DNA from: Takakia lepidozioides
Lineage: Eukaryota; Streptophyta; Takakiopsida; Takakiales; Takakiaceae
Assembly: GCA_030704615.1 (NCBI GenBank)
Contig: CM060731.1
Location: forward strand, 59,006,756 to 59,066,755
DNA length: 60,000 bases
Direction: 5' to 3'
Shown here: piece after piece, positions 11,341 through 21,591 of the stretch
Layout of the letters: every line of letters begins with the position of its first letter
How positions within the stretch are numbered: the stretch's first letter is position 1
Program-made: the position numbers and the translations under genes
Notes under the pieces: model-generated
Database searches by the model: none
Told to the model about the DNA's origin: nothing
The model's input: only the letters and a program-made list of their open reading frames with translations

Positions 11341-12067
11341 TTTGGCGCGCCGCCCTACCGAATTTGCAGCGCCGACTTACTTGGAGGATGGAAATCCGGC
11401 GCCGGATTTCCATCCATCCGCGCTCCGAATTACCTGCATGATGGAAATTTTGCGCGCCGACCTACCTCGCGGATGGAAATCCATCCGCTCTTCGAATTAC
11501 CTACATGACGGAAATTTTGCGCGCCGACTTACCTGGCGGATGGAAATCCGGCGCCGGATTTCCATCCATCCGCTCTTCGAATTACCTGCATGACTGGAAA
11601 AATGGCGCCGAATTTCCGATTTTGGTGCCAGTCAGATCTGGGACTTAGCCATTTTCGGCCCCAAACTGGAAAAATGGTGCCAAAATAAAAATAAAAAAAT
11701 AAAAATCCAAAACGTCATTTTTCCATTTCGGGGCCGAAAACGGCTAAGTCCCAGATATGACTGGCACCAGAATCGGAAATTCGGCGCCATTTTTCTAGTC
11801 ATGGAGGTAATTTGAAGAGCGGATGGATGGAAATCCGGCGCCGGATTTCCATCCATCCGCTCTTCAAATTACCTGCATGACTGGAAAAATGGCGCCGAAT
11901 TTCCGATTTTGGTGCCAGTCAGATCTGGGACTTAGCCATTTTCTGCCCCGAACTGGAAAAACGGCGCCAAAAAAAAATTAAAAATTAAATAAAAAATCAT
12001 TTTTCCAGTTTGGGGCCGAAAACGGGGAAGTCCCAGATTTGACTAGCACCAAAATCGGAAATTCGGC
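11340..12067. repeat. Array C/D transition with nested inverted repeats
   Basis: Units with CGCGCCGACCTACC spacers lead into array D. Array D combines a GGAAAAATGGC or GGAAATTCGGC half-site with CAGATCTGGGACTTAGCC and TTTTCGGCCCCGAACTGG. At 11590-11800 and 11815-11875 units are paired head to head around A/T-rich cores (AAAATAAAAATAAAAA). The array ends at 12067 in mid-palindrome. Confidence 0.75.
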
Positions 12068-12785
12068 AGCAATCTATCGGATTCCATCAACTCATCCATT
12101 CATTCCATAGCTTCACTTAGGATCTCTCTACACAGTGTGAGTATGAAGTATGTATCAGATTAATATCTATCAAGTATCAGGCTGAAGCCATGGAGTCTCG
12201 AATCTGCTCTATATTACAATTCTACTGTTTGCATTCATTAAGCATCAACAGATCGTCCTCCTCCTACTCCGTGCTCTCCCTCTTTATGCTCAGAGATGCG
12301 CTCTCTGCCTCATTTCCCCCAGTGATGTCCGAAGTCCCCCCAAGAAGTGCTCCCCCACTCCTTCGAGCAGTGATTCCCCCATAAGTGATTCCCCTCCCGT
12401 CCTCGCTCATGGCTTTATCTTCCTACCCGTTTCCCTCACTAACCGTCATCCGTGTACTAATATGTTCCATTCGCAGATGTTGTTCCCCATAGTCGTTCCC
12501 TGTCCTGCTATCCGTTCCCTATGGTCGTGACAGCTGTGTCAAGCTGTGACTGGCTGTGCGACTGTGTTGGGCTGTGTCGACTGTGTCGAGCTGTGAGTGG
12601 CTGTGACGGCTGTGTCTGGCTGTGTCGGACTGTGACGAGCTGTGTTGGCTGTGACGGGCTGTGTAACCCCCTTCTAAAGTGCGTTGCTGTCACCCCTAAG
12701 GCTCCTGTTGGTCTCAGTCTGTGCAAAATTAAGGGTACCCCACAGATCCCGTAAAAGTGTCTAAGTCCCAGACAGTCCTCTAATA
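12068..12785 (-). repeat. LTR 1 of gypsy element 1 (now inverted relative to its body)
   Basis: It aligns along its length with 25119-25888: CTCTACACAGTGTG, the TATCAGGC-GCCATGG block, CTCC-rich stretches, a CTGTG tandem tract, then AATTAAGGGTACCCCACAGA. Read on the minus strand it begins TATTAGAGG (TGTTAGAGG in the other copy). Its inner end at 12068 is cut within the last bases of the LTR; the missing end is at 15765, where AGCAAACTGATAC continues the alignment. This LTR is thus the 5' LTR of the element starting at 15765 if the segment between is re-inverted. Confidence 0.75.
12530..12670. repeat. CTGTG-type tandem tract inside LTR 1
   Basis: Irregular 10-12 base units of GGCTGTGTCGG, GGCTGTGACGG and AGCTGTGACTGG repeat about a dozen times. 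The second LTR has a longer version at about 25555-25770. On the opposite strand this reads CACAGCC, as does the 30-bp repeat at 13575-13815. Confidence 0.8.
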
Positions 12786-13344
12786 GTCGCTCCTAGGCTT
12801 CCTTTTGAAAAACATAACATAAAAAAATGAACCATTCAAAACAGATTCAAATAAAGGAATATTACAAATAAAATTCATGATCTGCCCTTATATATGACAG
12901 GAGGGCTTCTATAAGAACAAGCCCTTTATGTCCATGTCTGGCAAGGGAGAAATGAGTACAAATTATGCATGTCCAGATTTTTGTTTCTTCACAAGCCCGG
13001 GACGGCGGGCTTTTAACCCTTCAGTAATATATCGACCCATTTTGGGTCGGTTGGGTTAGCTTAACCAGCCATAACTTCCTATGGTTAAGGCTGATTGGCC
13101 CTTTTTTTGGGCTCAATCGACTGATAATCGGGTCCCCCTTCATATGGCATTGGCCAATCAGTCAATGCCTGAAGGGGTAGGGGTCTGGACCAATTGGAAG
13201 GGGGCCAACTCAGCTTTTTGAGGCCATTTTGGCACCCCTAACCTGCCCAAGTTGCTGACATGGCAACTGCGGTCAGGTTAGGGTGAATGAATATGCACAC
13301 ATACATTCCTCCATATGCATGCATTTGTGTGCGCATATAGTATA
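12786..13344. other. Spacer with no recognised feature
   Basis: AT-rich then GC-balanced sequence between the outer end of LTR 1 and a truncated integrase tail. The segments GGGTCGGTTGGGTTAGC and CTGACATGGCAAC suggest low-grade internal repeats. No coding motif is seen. Confidence 0.4.
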
Positions 13345-14692
13345 GGCTACCTCCAAAAGATGTATGATAACAACACCGCCATGTTACAAACCATTAACAA
13401 AAAGATGCTGGGAAGAGTCAATGCCAATAAGTTGAAGGGGTACAGTGGTATCCATGACAAACCATTGCAGCATGATTTACATGTTGAAACGCAAAAGCAG
13501 TCACGGGCTGCACCAGTGATACCAACGGAGTATGGAGCACTTGTCGCTAAGCTGAGCATATATGACCAGAGCGACACAGCCTATCACAACGCAGCACGGC
13601 GTGACACAGCCTATCACAGCCCAGCAAGGCGCGACACAGCCTATCACAGCCCAACACGGCGCGACACAGCCTATCACAGCCCAGCACGGAGCAATACAGC
13701 CTATCACAACATACCACAACGTGTCACAGCCTATCACAGCTTACCACAGTGCAACACATCGTATCACGGCGTACCACAGTATGACACAGCCTGTCACAGC
13801 TCAACACAGCCTACTAGGGTTACACAATCCATGGAATCAGTGACAGGTGGATGCAGGATAACTTCAGGGAAATGGCCGGCGGAAGAAAAGATGGAAGCCA
13901 GTTTAGAAAGAGACACGTGGAAGTCAGGGCGCAATACACAGCTGAGAAGGAAGTGCAAGAATAGATGTCATCAAGAAAGAGGACAAGAATGGCCGTCAAA
14001 ATACCTAATTAGCACGTCAATTCGGTTGAATGGCGGGCCCATTAATGAATACGGAAAAGGGGCAACAGAACAAACGGCAAGTACAGAAAAGAGAAATTCT
14101 TGTCACATGTGTTATCCTAGTGGACAGTCCAGCAGGGAAAGTCCACTAAAGAAAATTAAATCTAAAATCCAGTCACAGCGGTTACAGCCAATCGAAAGCC
14201 AGAGAAGGGATCAAGAAATTGGAGGGAATTTAAGCGCAAGAGTCGGCGTCGTTCTAAGTAACGGGTGTCTCGACGGGACAAACCATCAATGCTATAGCTT
14301 TGAAGCTATGGAGGAACTAACAGACTATACGCTCGCAATATTACTTACGCAGTGGCATAGGGAGGAAAGAACAAAGCGGATCTTTTCTCTTGATCGATAC
14401 TTGCAAGCCCCGCAGGCTTACAAGAAATTACCCATAGCTTTTTGTGGCAACCATACGTTTATGCTTTGTGCCCTGCAGGCATTTCTTCAATTGTTACAGC
14501 CAAAACATTTCTGTGGGTCGAGAATGAAGAGAGTGAGAGGAATGGAAGAAATCAGGGTGAAAAGCACCACAATCCTGTAGAAACAAATGATTGCTACTCC
14601 ACAGGCGGTACAGTTACTAAAGGAGCTGCGATTGCAAAGATTGGACATTGCACCATAGACAGTACATGTTACAATTCTTGCAGAACTTTGAG
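13345..14692 (+). pseudogene. Gypsy pol C-terminal end with 10-residue tandem repeats and 3' region
   Basis: It begins within the integrase C-terminal motif (YLQKMYDNNTAMLQTIN) and continues KLKGYSGIHDKPL. About eight 30-bp repeats follow, encoding RDTAYHSPAR-like decapeptides (13570-13815), then a basic, low-complexity tail to a stop at 14578. It is the same segment as 21592-22341 but extends some 650 bases further, past the point where that copy is joined to inverted gag. The 5' part of pol is missing here. The end at 14685-14692 is the MULE target duplication, so the MULE inserted into this region. Confidence 0.65.
14685..14692. repeat. 8-bp target-site duplication of MULE I, second copy (inverted)
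   Basis: ACTTTGAG lies immediately before terminal GGGGGCTGCTATTTC and is the reverse complement of CTCAAAGT at 5592-5599. Confidence 0.75.
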
Positions 14693-14917
14693 GGGGGCTG
14701 CTATTTCATGAGCGGCATGAGCATGAGCGGAAAAAAAAAAAGCATGAGCAGACCATTGTGAGTCCACGGAAATAGGGTTAGGAGGCACGGAAATAGGGTC
14801 ATGTGAAGTTGGAATGTGACACCAGTGGACTTGAAATGCAACATTTTATTGCAAATTTTGTGGCAAGTCACGTCTATACAAGTGTGTTCTAACTGTCATA
14901 GCCGGAATGGGCACTAC

Positions 14918-15110
14918 TCTCCTACACCTTCCGAGGAACTTGCCCCACCTTCTTCCTCATCCCCCTCATCCCCCTCATCCCCCTCATCCTCCGAGCTTTG
15001 TGATGCATCAGTTCCACTATGCCTCTCAAAAATCCTGTCCTCTTGGGGGACTGTCCACCTCACCTCCTGGGAATCTTCTGCATCTTCTCCCCCATCTTCT
15101 CCCCCAAATT
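14918..15110 (-). pseudogene. MULE I acidic ORF2, C-terminal fragment
   Basis: The minus-strand frame ends in a run of Glu, Asp and Ser (SQSSEDEGDEGDEGDEEEGG), encoded by CCCCTCATC repeats, and stops just before 14915. It is nearly identical to 41283-41738, but the N-terminal half is missing: array C sequence begins at about 15110. See the fuller copy for the protein description. Confidence 0.65.
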
Positions 15111-15451
15111 TTGCGCGCCGACCTACCTGGCGGATGGAAATCCGGCGCCGGATTTCCATCCATCTGCTCTGCGAATTACCTGCATGACTGGAAAAATGGC
15201 GCCGAATTTCCGATTTTGGTGCCAGCCACCCTAGGGACTTAGCCATTTTCGGCCCAGTCGGCGTTTTTTCGGCGTTTTTTTCTTTTTTCTTTTTTCTTTT
15301 TTCGACGCCATTTTTCTAGTTCGGGGCCGAAAATGGCTAAGTCCCAGATTTGACTGGGCCCAGAACTGGAAAAATGGCGCCGAATTTCCGATTTTGGGTG
15401 CTAGTCAGATCTGGGACTTAGACGTTTTCGGCCTCGAACTGGAAAAACGGC

Positions 15452-15452
<1 letters not shown>

Positions 15453-15501
<49 letters not shown>
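15453..15501. repeat. Poly(T) run, 49 bases
   Basis: An uninterrupted T tract sits between two array D units. The corresponding sites in other units hold A/T-rich or T-rich fillers (42326-42359, 42850, 43305), so these tracts mark the centre of head-to-head unit pairs. Confidence 0.9.
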
Positions 15502-15866
15502 CTGGCGCCATTTTTCCAGTTCGGGGCCGAAAATGGCCAAGTCCCAGATCCGACTAGCACCAAAATCGGAAATTCGGCGCCATTTTTCCAGTCATGCAGG
15601 TAATTCGAAGGGCGGATGGATGGAAATCCGGCGTCGGATTTCCATCCATCCATCCATCCGCTCTTCGAATTACCTCCATAACTGGAAAAATGGCGCCGAA
15701 TTTCCGATTTTGGTGCCAGTCTGATCTGGGACTTAGCCGTTTTCGGCCCCGAACTGGAAAAATGAGCAAACTGATACTTAAATACCAACAGTAAGGTAAC
15801 TAGCTAACATGAATGTGGGAAGGAAAACAAATAGGAAACACCCCCATGATACACTAGCTGTAGGTC

Positions 15867-16385
15867 ATGACTGATTGTTCTGAGCGGGCTGAGTGCTTAG
15901 AGATTTCCAACTCTTCTATCTTGGAGTTTCCGCCTCGGATAGCGAAGGGATGGGTGAACAAAAGCCGCGCCACATTTGACGACCATACTGGGGATCTGGG
16001 TCATGAACAACCAGATGTGACAGGCATCTGGTGGGATCATGGTGGTTGGAGAATTAAAGAATTTGATGTGAATCAAATTCCTTGTGAAACTGAGAAGGAA
16101 AGATTGTCCAAACGATTCTTCCAGAGGTTTTTGGAATTGCCAGACGGTTGTAAAGAAAACATTCTTAAGAGAGTGCATGATGCTGACCCTGAGTGGGGTC
16201 TGGAGAAAGGAGTGATAAAGATTTATCAGGTGGCCTGTAGAGGAAGAGCACGTTGGTTACCAACATTGGTTTATGTGATAGCATTGCTATTCATTAAGCG
16301 AGTAGAGTTTGAAGGCTGGGAGGAAAGAAAGGTGAATGTTTATACTCAGCTTTCCAGACTTGTTTGTCATATGGTTGTATGGTAA
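15867..16385 (+). pseudogene. Extra ORF upstream of gag, gypsy element 1
   Basis: It begins MTDCSERAECLEISNS and runs to a stop after VCHMVVW. Recognisable landmarks shared with the inverted copy (24389-25035) are LEFPPRIAKGWV, TGIWWDHGGWRIKEFDV, DPEWGLEKGVIKIYQ and VNVYTQ. The other copy continues about 75 residues further (HMHEELVLVKNWIPK onwards); here that part is removed by a deletion after VNVYTQ that shifts the frame. No family is recognised. Conservation in both copies and its place between leader and gag suggest a genuine element protein. Confidence 0.55.
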
Positions 16386-16508
16386 CGGAGACTTCAAGTA
16401 TAGCCAAGGGTGCATTGAAGCTTGAAAGAAACCCAGGCATATACGAGAGATATTACATAAGAGAGTTTTGGTTATTGCCACATTAAAAAGAAATGAAAGA
16501 CATGGGAC

Positions 16509-18930
16509 ATGAGTGATGAAAGAGAAGCTAGACGCCAGAGATATTCAGCAAAAAAAAAAAACTATCTGAAAGCTAATTATCCATATCTTTGGGAGAGAGG
16601 AATAGACATAGGGGAATCATCTGGACCTCTCACACCATTAAGATTAGAGAGTACATCACCCATACCGGAAGAACTAGAGTTGGATGCCACTCCTTCTGTT
16701 TCTTTGCAAGAAAGATTAAGGGAATTGGTACGGGAAGAAGATCAATCACGAGGTGAAAGATCTGAGGTACATCCCTGGATAAAAGATTTGACAGAAATCT
16801 TTGATAAGAGTTGGCATGGAACACCAAAAGCAGGAACTCCAGTTTCTGAAGCGGAAGGTGAAGAAGGAGGAGAGGATGTGGCAGAGCCAATGGAGAGTTC
16901 AGACTCTCCAACACCATTGCAATTGAGTTACATGAGTGAAGAAGAAACCCAAGGGCAGAACTTGGAGGATGAAAACAGAGAGAAGAAATTGGAAGAGGAA
17001 GAGTATGAAGAAGTAGACCCAACAGCTGAGGTTGAGACTACAACCAGGACATCCCAACCCGTTGGACCTGGATCAAGTGGAGCACTTGGATCACAGGCCA
17101 ACGAAGGTGTCGGCTCAAGGGGATCAGGCGGGCTGCCTGGATCTGGCTCTGGGGGGACAGGGAGTGTGGGAAGTAGTGCAACTGAAGCTGGGAATACTGT
17201 GAATATCGTGGGGCCAGTAGCAGGGAGTGCTCAAGGGCCACCACTTGGTGAAAGATCCACCACAACAACAACAGGTCCTGAAGGACCAGCACCAGCAAGG
17301 GTGCCAGCACCTATCAGTGGGCAAAAGGTAGGGCCACAGATGGCGTTACAACCAACACGGGCAAAACCACATTTTCCAATATATTCAGGAAAAGGGGATC
17401 CCAATGTACACATTAGCCAATTTGAGCACATGTGTATAGTGAACAATGAGAATGACGATGATGCCAAGATGAGATTGTTTCCTTGTTCACTTATCAAAAA
17501 AGCAAGTGAATGGTATGCAAGATTCCCTGATAATCATTTTCTAACCTGGAATGGCTTGAATACAACATTCCGAAATAGGTTCAGGACAAGTAAAACTGAG
17601 GATGAAGTGTATGGAAGTTTACAACAGTTAAAGCAAAAGAAGCATGAAACTGTTGAGGAGTATATGGAAAAGATGGAATTGATGATGAAAAAGCTGGCTG
17701 CAGTACCAGCACCAGGTTTACAGAAGACTTGGTTTGTGAGTGGACTAAGACTAGAGTTGCAAAAGAAAGTGGATATGTTACCCCATAATACAGTGGAGGA
17801 GGCATTTGAAACTGCAAACAAAATTGAGCAATTGGGAATGCTCAGGAGAGAGAAAAGGGATGATGAGGACTCTGAGGATGAGTCAGATGAAGAAGAAGAG
17901 CAAGAACTAAAAAGAAAGAGTAAGAGAAAGGAGAAGTTGAAGAGGGATAACTATGAAAAAAAAATTGGAAGAAATCTTGAAGAAGTATGCCACAGAGGCT
18001 GCAACACATTGGAGGAAGGGTGTATGGTGTGCAAAGTGCCAGAATGAAGGCCATACCACCACAGAATGCCACATGAAGGAGAAACACTGTACTATCTGTA
18101 AAATGGATAACCATTCTACTGAGAATTGTTACTACAACAGAAGGACAGCTGCAAGAGAACCTAGGCAAGTAAGGGTGCATCAGGTGCAGCCCCAGCCAAG
18201 AAGAAACAATGATCAGGACCACTATGGTAGGTCTGGTGGTTATAACAATGGCATGGAAGGGAGAGGTAATTCAAGGGGGAATTACCAAGGAAATTCCAGA
18301 GGCAACTATCAGGGTAATCCAAGGGGGAATTACCAGCCCGGGAATCAGGATTATAGAAATAATCCAAGAACAGACCAAGGGCGAGGACCCAATGGTGAAG
18401 AGCTATGTCACTATTGTAATCAGCCAGGACATCGCAAGGCAGCCTGTTCATTCTGGATAAGACACCAGAATGAGATGAGAGCTCCTGTGAATGAGGGCCC
18501 AGTGGTGGCAGCTCACATGGTTAGGCCATGTGTTGTACCAGAAGTAAGTACAATGATAATAACAAGAAGCAAAGCCAAACTAATACCTCCAGTAGTTGAG
18601 GAAGATGATGATAATGAAGGTGGCAGTGATATGCGTGAAGATGATGAGGCTTGGAGAGATGAGAAGGAACTGCACAAGGAAGTGGCAGATACCATAAGGG
18701 AAATGCAGAAGAGTATTGATATTCCTATGGCAGATTCCTCTGATTCTGATGGAGAAGAAGAAGTGAGTGAGGATGAAAGGAAGAAAGAAGATGCAGACAT
18801 GCAGAGTAATGAAGGGACTTTGGCTGAAGTAATATGCCAGACCAAAGCAGAGATTACCATTGGACAGCTATTGGCTGTGGCACCTTATTGTAGACACAAG
18901 TTGTATCAAGCAATCAATCGAATTGGCTAG
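16509..18930 (+). pseudogene. Gag of gypsy element 1, one frameshift
   Basis: It starts MSDEREARRQRYSAKKK. An acidic and Gly/Thr-rich N-terminal third is followed by the capsid-like retrotrans_gag region (FPIYSGKGDPNVHISQF, then EWYARFPDNHFLTWNGL, then KKHETVEEYMEKM) at about residues 295-445. The frame shifts at an A9 run near 17957-17966; the inverted copy has a shorter A run and reads straight through. Three CCHC knuckles follow: CAKCQNEGHTTTEC, CTICKMDNHSTENC and CHYCNQPGHRKAAC, with GNYQGNSRG-type repeats between. The protein ends in an acidic tail. Its role is nucleocapsid formation and RNA binding. Confidence 0.8.
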
Positions 18931-18960
18931 GAGACAGGAAACACAGACCTGAACAGCAAT

Positions 18961-19449
18961 GTGACCAGTTATAATGTGAAGCCGGAAGGGCGAGAAACAG
19001 TCATGGACTTTGATGATTCTATGCCAGTAATCCAATTGAGAATTGGAAGCACAGAACTAACTGATGTACTTATAGATGGAGGCTCAGGAGTAAATATCAT
19101 GACAGACCAATTAAGAAAGAAGCTTGGTCTAAGTAACATGAAACCAGCCCCATTTACAGTAACAATGGCAGATCAAAGAAGTTTACAACCATTGGGATTA
19201 ATAAGAGGAGTTAAGATACAGATACAGATACAGAAGATGATCTTTATGATCACAGTAACTGTGTTGAAGATGGATGAAGTCATGGAGGCTTACTCCTTAT
19301 TATTGGGACGTCCGTGGCTGAAACAGGCCAGGGTATTCCATGACTGGAATTCTCAGTTACTAACCGTGCATAATGGGATACACGAGATACAAATTATCAC
19401 AAGGAAATCTAGTAGATTACCTGCTATGAGAAGACCTCGAGGGGTCTGA
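18961..19449 (+). CDS. Aspartic protease of gypsy element 1
   Basis: The active-site loop is VLIDGGSGVNIMT, with DGG where retropepsins usually have DSG or DTG; DGG/DAG variants are common in plant gypsy elements. The flap region follows (FTVTMADQRSLQPLGL), and LLLGRPWLKQA is the conserved C-terminal strand and helix. About 130 residues are present, the usual size. It lies in a separate frame window from gag and RT, with stops at 18928 and 19447, so in this copy the polyprotein is not continuous. Confidence 0.75.
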   Translation: MTSYNVKPEGRETVMDFDDSMPVIQLRIGSTELTDVLIDGGSGVNIMTDQLRKKLGLSNMKPAPFTVTMADQRSLQPLGLIRGVKIQIQIQKMIFMITVTVLKMDEVMEAYSLLLGRPWLKQARVFHDWNSQLLTVHNGIHEIQIITRKSSRLPAMRRPRGV

Positions 19450-19533
19450 GAGTATGACTGGAGAGGAGGACTGGATGAGGAGTAGGAAGCTACCCTGTTT
19501 GTTGCACACCCAGAGTGGGAGCAGGTTGCAGAG

Positions 19534-20853
19534 ATGCGGCTGGAAGGCCTAAGTTGTTTAAGGGGTATCTGCTGTGGTGTAGTGTCAGCAACACCAATTG
19601 AAGAGGAAACCAACAGTTACCCATCACATTTCTATGAAGAAAAAGAAGGAGAAATGGAAATCCTAGAGGAACCAGCCACTGTGAGTTTACAGGATGAAGT
19701 GGTGACTGGTTGGACAATCACAGCTGATGAGCAAGTGAGGGAAGTGAATGTGGGAACTAAAGAGGAACCGAGGATGGTGAAGGTAGAAGCTGATTTGGAG
19801 CCGGAATTCTTCGAAGAAGCTAAGAGTTTGTTCATCAAATACAGAGATGTATTTGCTTGGAGCTATGAGGATCTAAAAGGGATACCACCTGAAATCTGTC
19901 AGCATAAGATTGAACTGGAACCAAGGTCAGTACCAATCAAGCAGGCAAGGTACAGAATGAATCCCAACTACGCACAGAAGGTTGGAGAAGAGATCAAGAA
20001 GTTGGCTGAGGCTAAGTTTATATACCCAATAGAGTATACAACTTGGTTGTCACCCATTGTGATAGTTCCCAAGCAGAATGGTAAACTAAGAGTTTGTGTG
20101 AACTACAAGAAGCTGAATGCTTGTACGAAGAAAGATCCTTTCCCTTTGCCATTCATAGAAGCAGTATTGGACACTGTGGCAGGCCATGAGATGTACTCAT
20201 TCATGGATGGCTTCAGTGGTTATAACCAAGTGCAAGTGGCAGAAGAAGACCAAGGAAAGACAGCTTTCATCACAGACTGGGGTGCTTATGCATACAAAGT
20301 CATGCCCTTTGGACTTTGTAATGCACCAGCAACCTTTCAGAGAGTGATAAGTGAATCTTTTCATGAGTATCTGGATGATTTCATGCAGGCATTCTTGGAT
20401 GATTTCAGTGTGTACAGCTCTAAGAATGAGCACTTGCATAAATTGGAGTTATGTCTGGCCAGATGCAGGATGAGAGGTCTGGGCCTGAATCCAGAGAAGT
20501 GTACTTTCTGTGTGAACTCACGGGTGCTTCTGGGACACATTGTGTGTAAGAGGGGACTTCTTGTGGATCCCAGGAAAACAGAGGCCATTAAAGCCTCTCC
20601 ACCACCAGTGAATGTTAAGAGTCTAAGGAGATTCCTTGGACAAACCAGTTATTACAGAAGATTTGTCAGACGGTATGCACAGATAGCAACACAATTGAGC
20701 AAACTTCTGAAGAAAGATGCAGTGTTTGCATGGACACCTGAATGTCAACAGGTTTTTGAGGAACTTACATTGTCAGTAACAACTACACCTGTGCTGATTA
20801 ATCCTCATTGGCAGGAAATATTTCATGTTCACTGTGATGCTGGGACTAGACTT
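19534..20853 (+). pseudogene. Reverse transcriptase of gypsy element 1, C-terminally deleted
   Basis: The RT fingers and palm are intact: WLSPIVIVPKQNGKLRVCVN, SFMDGFSGYNQV (first catalytic Asp), VMPFGLCNAPATFQR and AFLDDFSVYS (the Asp-Asp pair). The thumb follows: LRRFLGQTSYYRRFV and FAWTPECQQVFEEL. The frame is open to FHVHCDAG, which is the beginning of RNase H with its first catalytic Asp. The next codons already belong to the integrase core (DGPINPPAKNTRN), so about 300-400 residues are absent. Confidence 0.85.
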
Positions 20854-21591
20854 TGATGGACCGATTAACCCACCAGCCAAGAATACACGGAACAGGTATA
20901 TAATTACAGCCACTGATTATACTACGAAGTGGGTGGAAGCTAAAGCTTTGAGGGACAACACAACCAAGTCCACAGCAACGTTCCTGTATGAGAACATACT
21001 TACACGATTTGGCTGTCCCTTGGAATTTATCAGTGATCAGGGAAGTCACTTCATTAATGAGACCATTGAATTATTGACTAAAGAGTTCATGATTGTGCAT
21101 AGGAAGAGTACAACATATTACCCACAGGGTAATGGGCAACCAGAGGCTACCAACAAAATACTATGTACTATCTTGGCTAAGATAGTCAATGCAAACAGAA
21201 TGGATTGGGATACAAAGCTGCTGACAGCTTTGTGGTCATACAAGACTTCATATAAAGTCACCACTAAGTATACACCATTCCAATTAGTTTATGGTATGGA
21301 AGTACTTCCAGTGGAATTCCTGCTACCTACCATGAGAACGGAATGGGGAAAGAGAATGGAATTGCAAGATTCCATTAAGGTCAAGAAACATGAATTATAC
21401 CATGTGGAAGAAGTACGTGCTGATGCAGCTGATAATATGACCAGAATTCAGATGAAGAGAAAGGAACAGTTTGATGAAAGCAAGTTAAAGACTTTTAAGA
21501 CGGGAGATTTGGTTCTATGGTTGCAGAAGAAAGGAAAGATTAAGCTTCTAAGCTTAAATCACCATGGAAAGGACCTTATGTCATACAAAAG
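20854..21591 (+). pseudogene. Integrase core of gypsy element 1, N-terminally deleted
   Basis: The D,D-35-E core is present: ATDYTTKWVEA (Asp), ISDQGSHFINE (Asp), then NGQPEATNK (Glu). It is followed by the usual WDTKLLTALWSYKTSY and TPFQLVYGMEVLPVE. The N-terminal HHCC zinc domain is missing, lost in the deletion that also removed RNase H. A one-base frame change near 21550 separates it from the C-terminal PWKGPYVIQKMYDN segment. Confidence 0.8.

Larger units (their letters stand above)
5600..12067 (-). mobile_element. MULE I, transposase-bearing part (right part is at 14693-15764)
   Basis: The terminus is GAGGTTTGCTATTTCATGAG followed by short GCATGAGCGG-type repeats. It equals, inverted, the terminus at 47388. 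Inside, in order, come a 74-bp tandem array, a minus-strand transposase, a 288-bp tandem array, a 53-bp palindromic array and a dyad-rich array. The element stops abruptly at 12067, exactly at the centre of a GGC|GCC dyad, where LTR sequence begins. The same internal order is found in the element at 40624-47388. Adding the segment 14693-15764 in reverse orientation gives a complete element of about 7.5 kb with matching 8-bp target duplications. Confidence 0.8.
14693..15764 (+). mobile_element. MULE I, opposite end (displaced by inversion)
   Basis: The terminus GGGGGCTGCTATTTCATGAG is followed by ATGAGCGG repeats, an A11 run and CATGAGCAGACCATTGTG, identical in layout to 40624-40740. The C-terminus of the acidic second ORF follows on the minus strand, then array C and D units up to GGAAAAATG at 15764, where the unit is broken mid-dyad. 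Joined in reverse to 12067, it restores a GGAAATTCGGC/CATTTTTCC dyad, two bases short of intact. Confidence 0.75.

Noticed and set aside
10805-11593. Long open frames encoding MEIRRRISIH-type repetitive proteins
   Set aside because: They occur in several frames and on both strands because array units are short, stop-poor and palindromic; unit shifts of 53 bases simply rotate the frame.
9545-12067. TGGCGCC words as tRNA-Asp primer-binding sites
   Set aside because: They occur dozens of times at dyad centres without adjacent LTR ends and lack the rest of the primer match.
12521-12754. Cys/Trp/Leu-rich small protein in the CTGTG tract
   Set aside because: It lies inside an LTR and results from the tandem repeat; no start context or conservation in the second LTR.
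13345-14580. A host structural protein with TAYHS repeats
   Set aside because: The N-terminal part is the integrase C-terminal domain and the same segment follows integrase at 21592, so it is gypsy pol.
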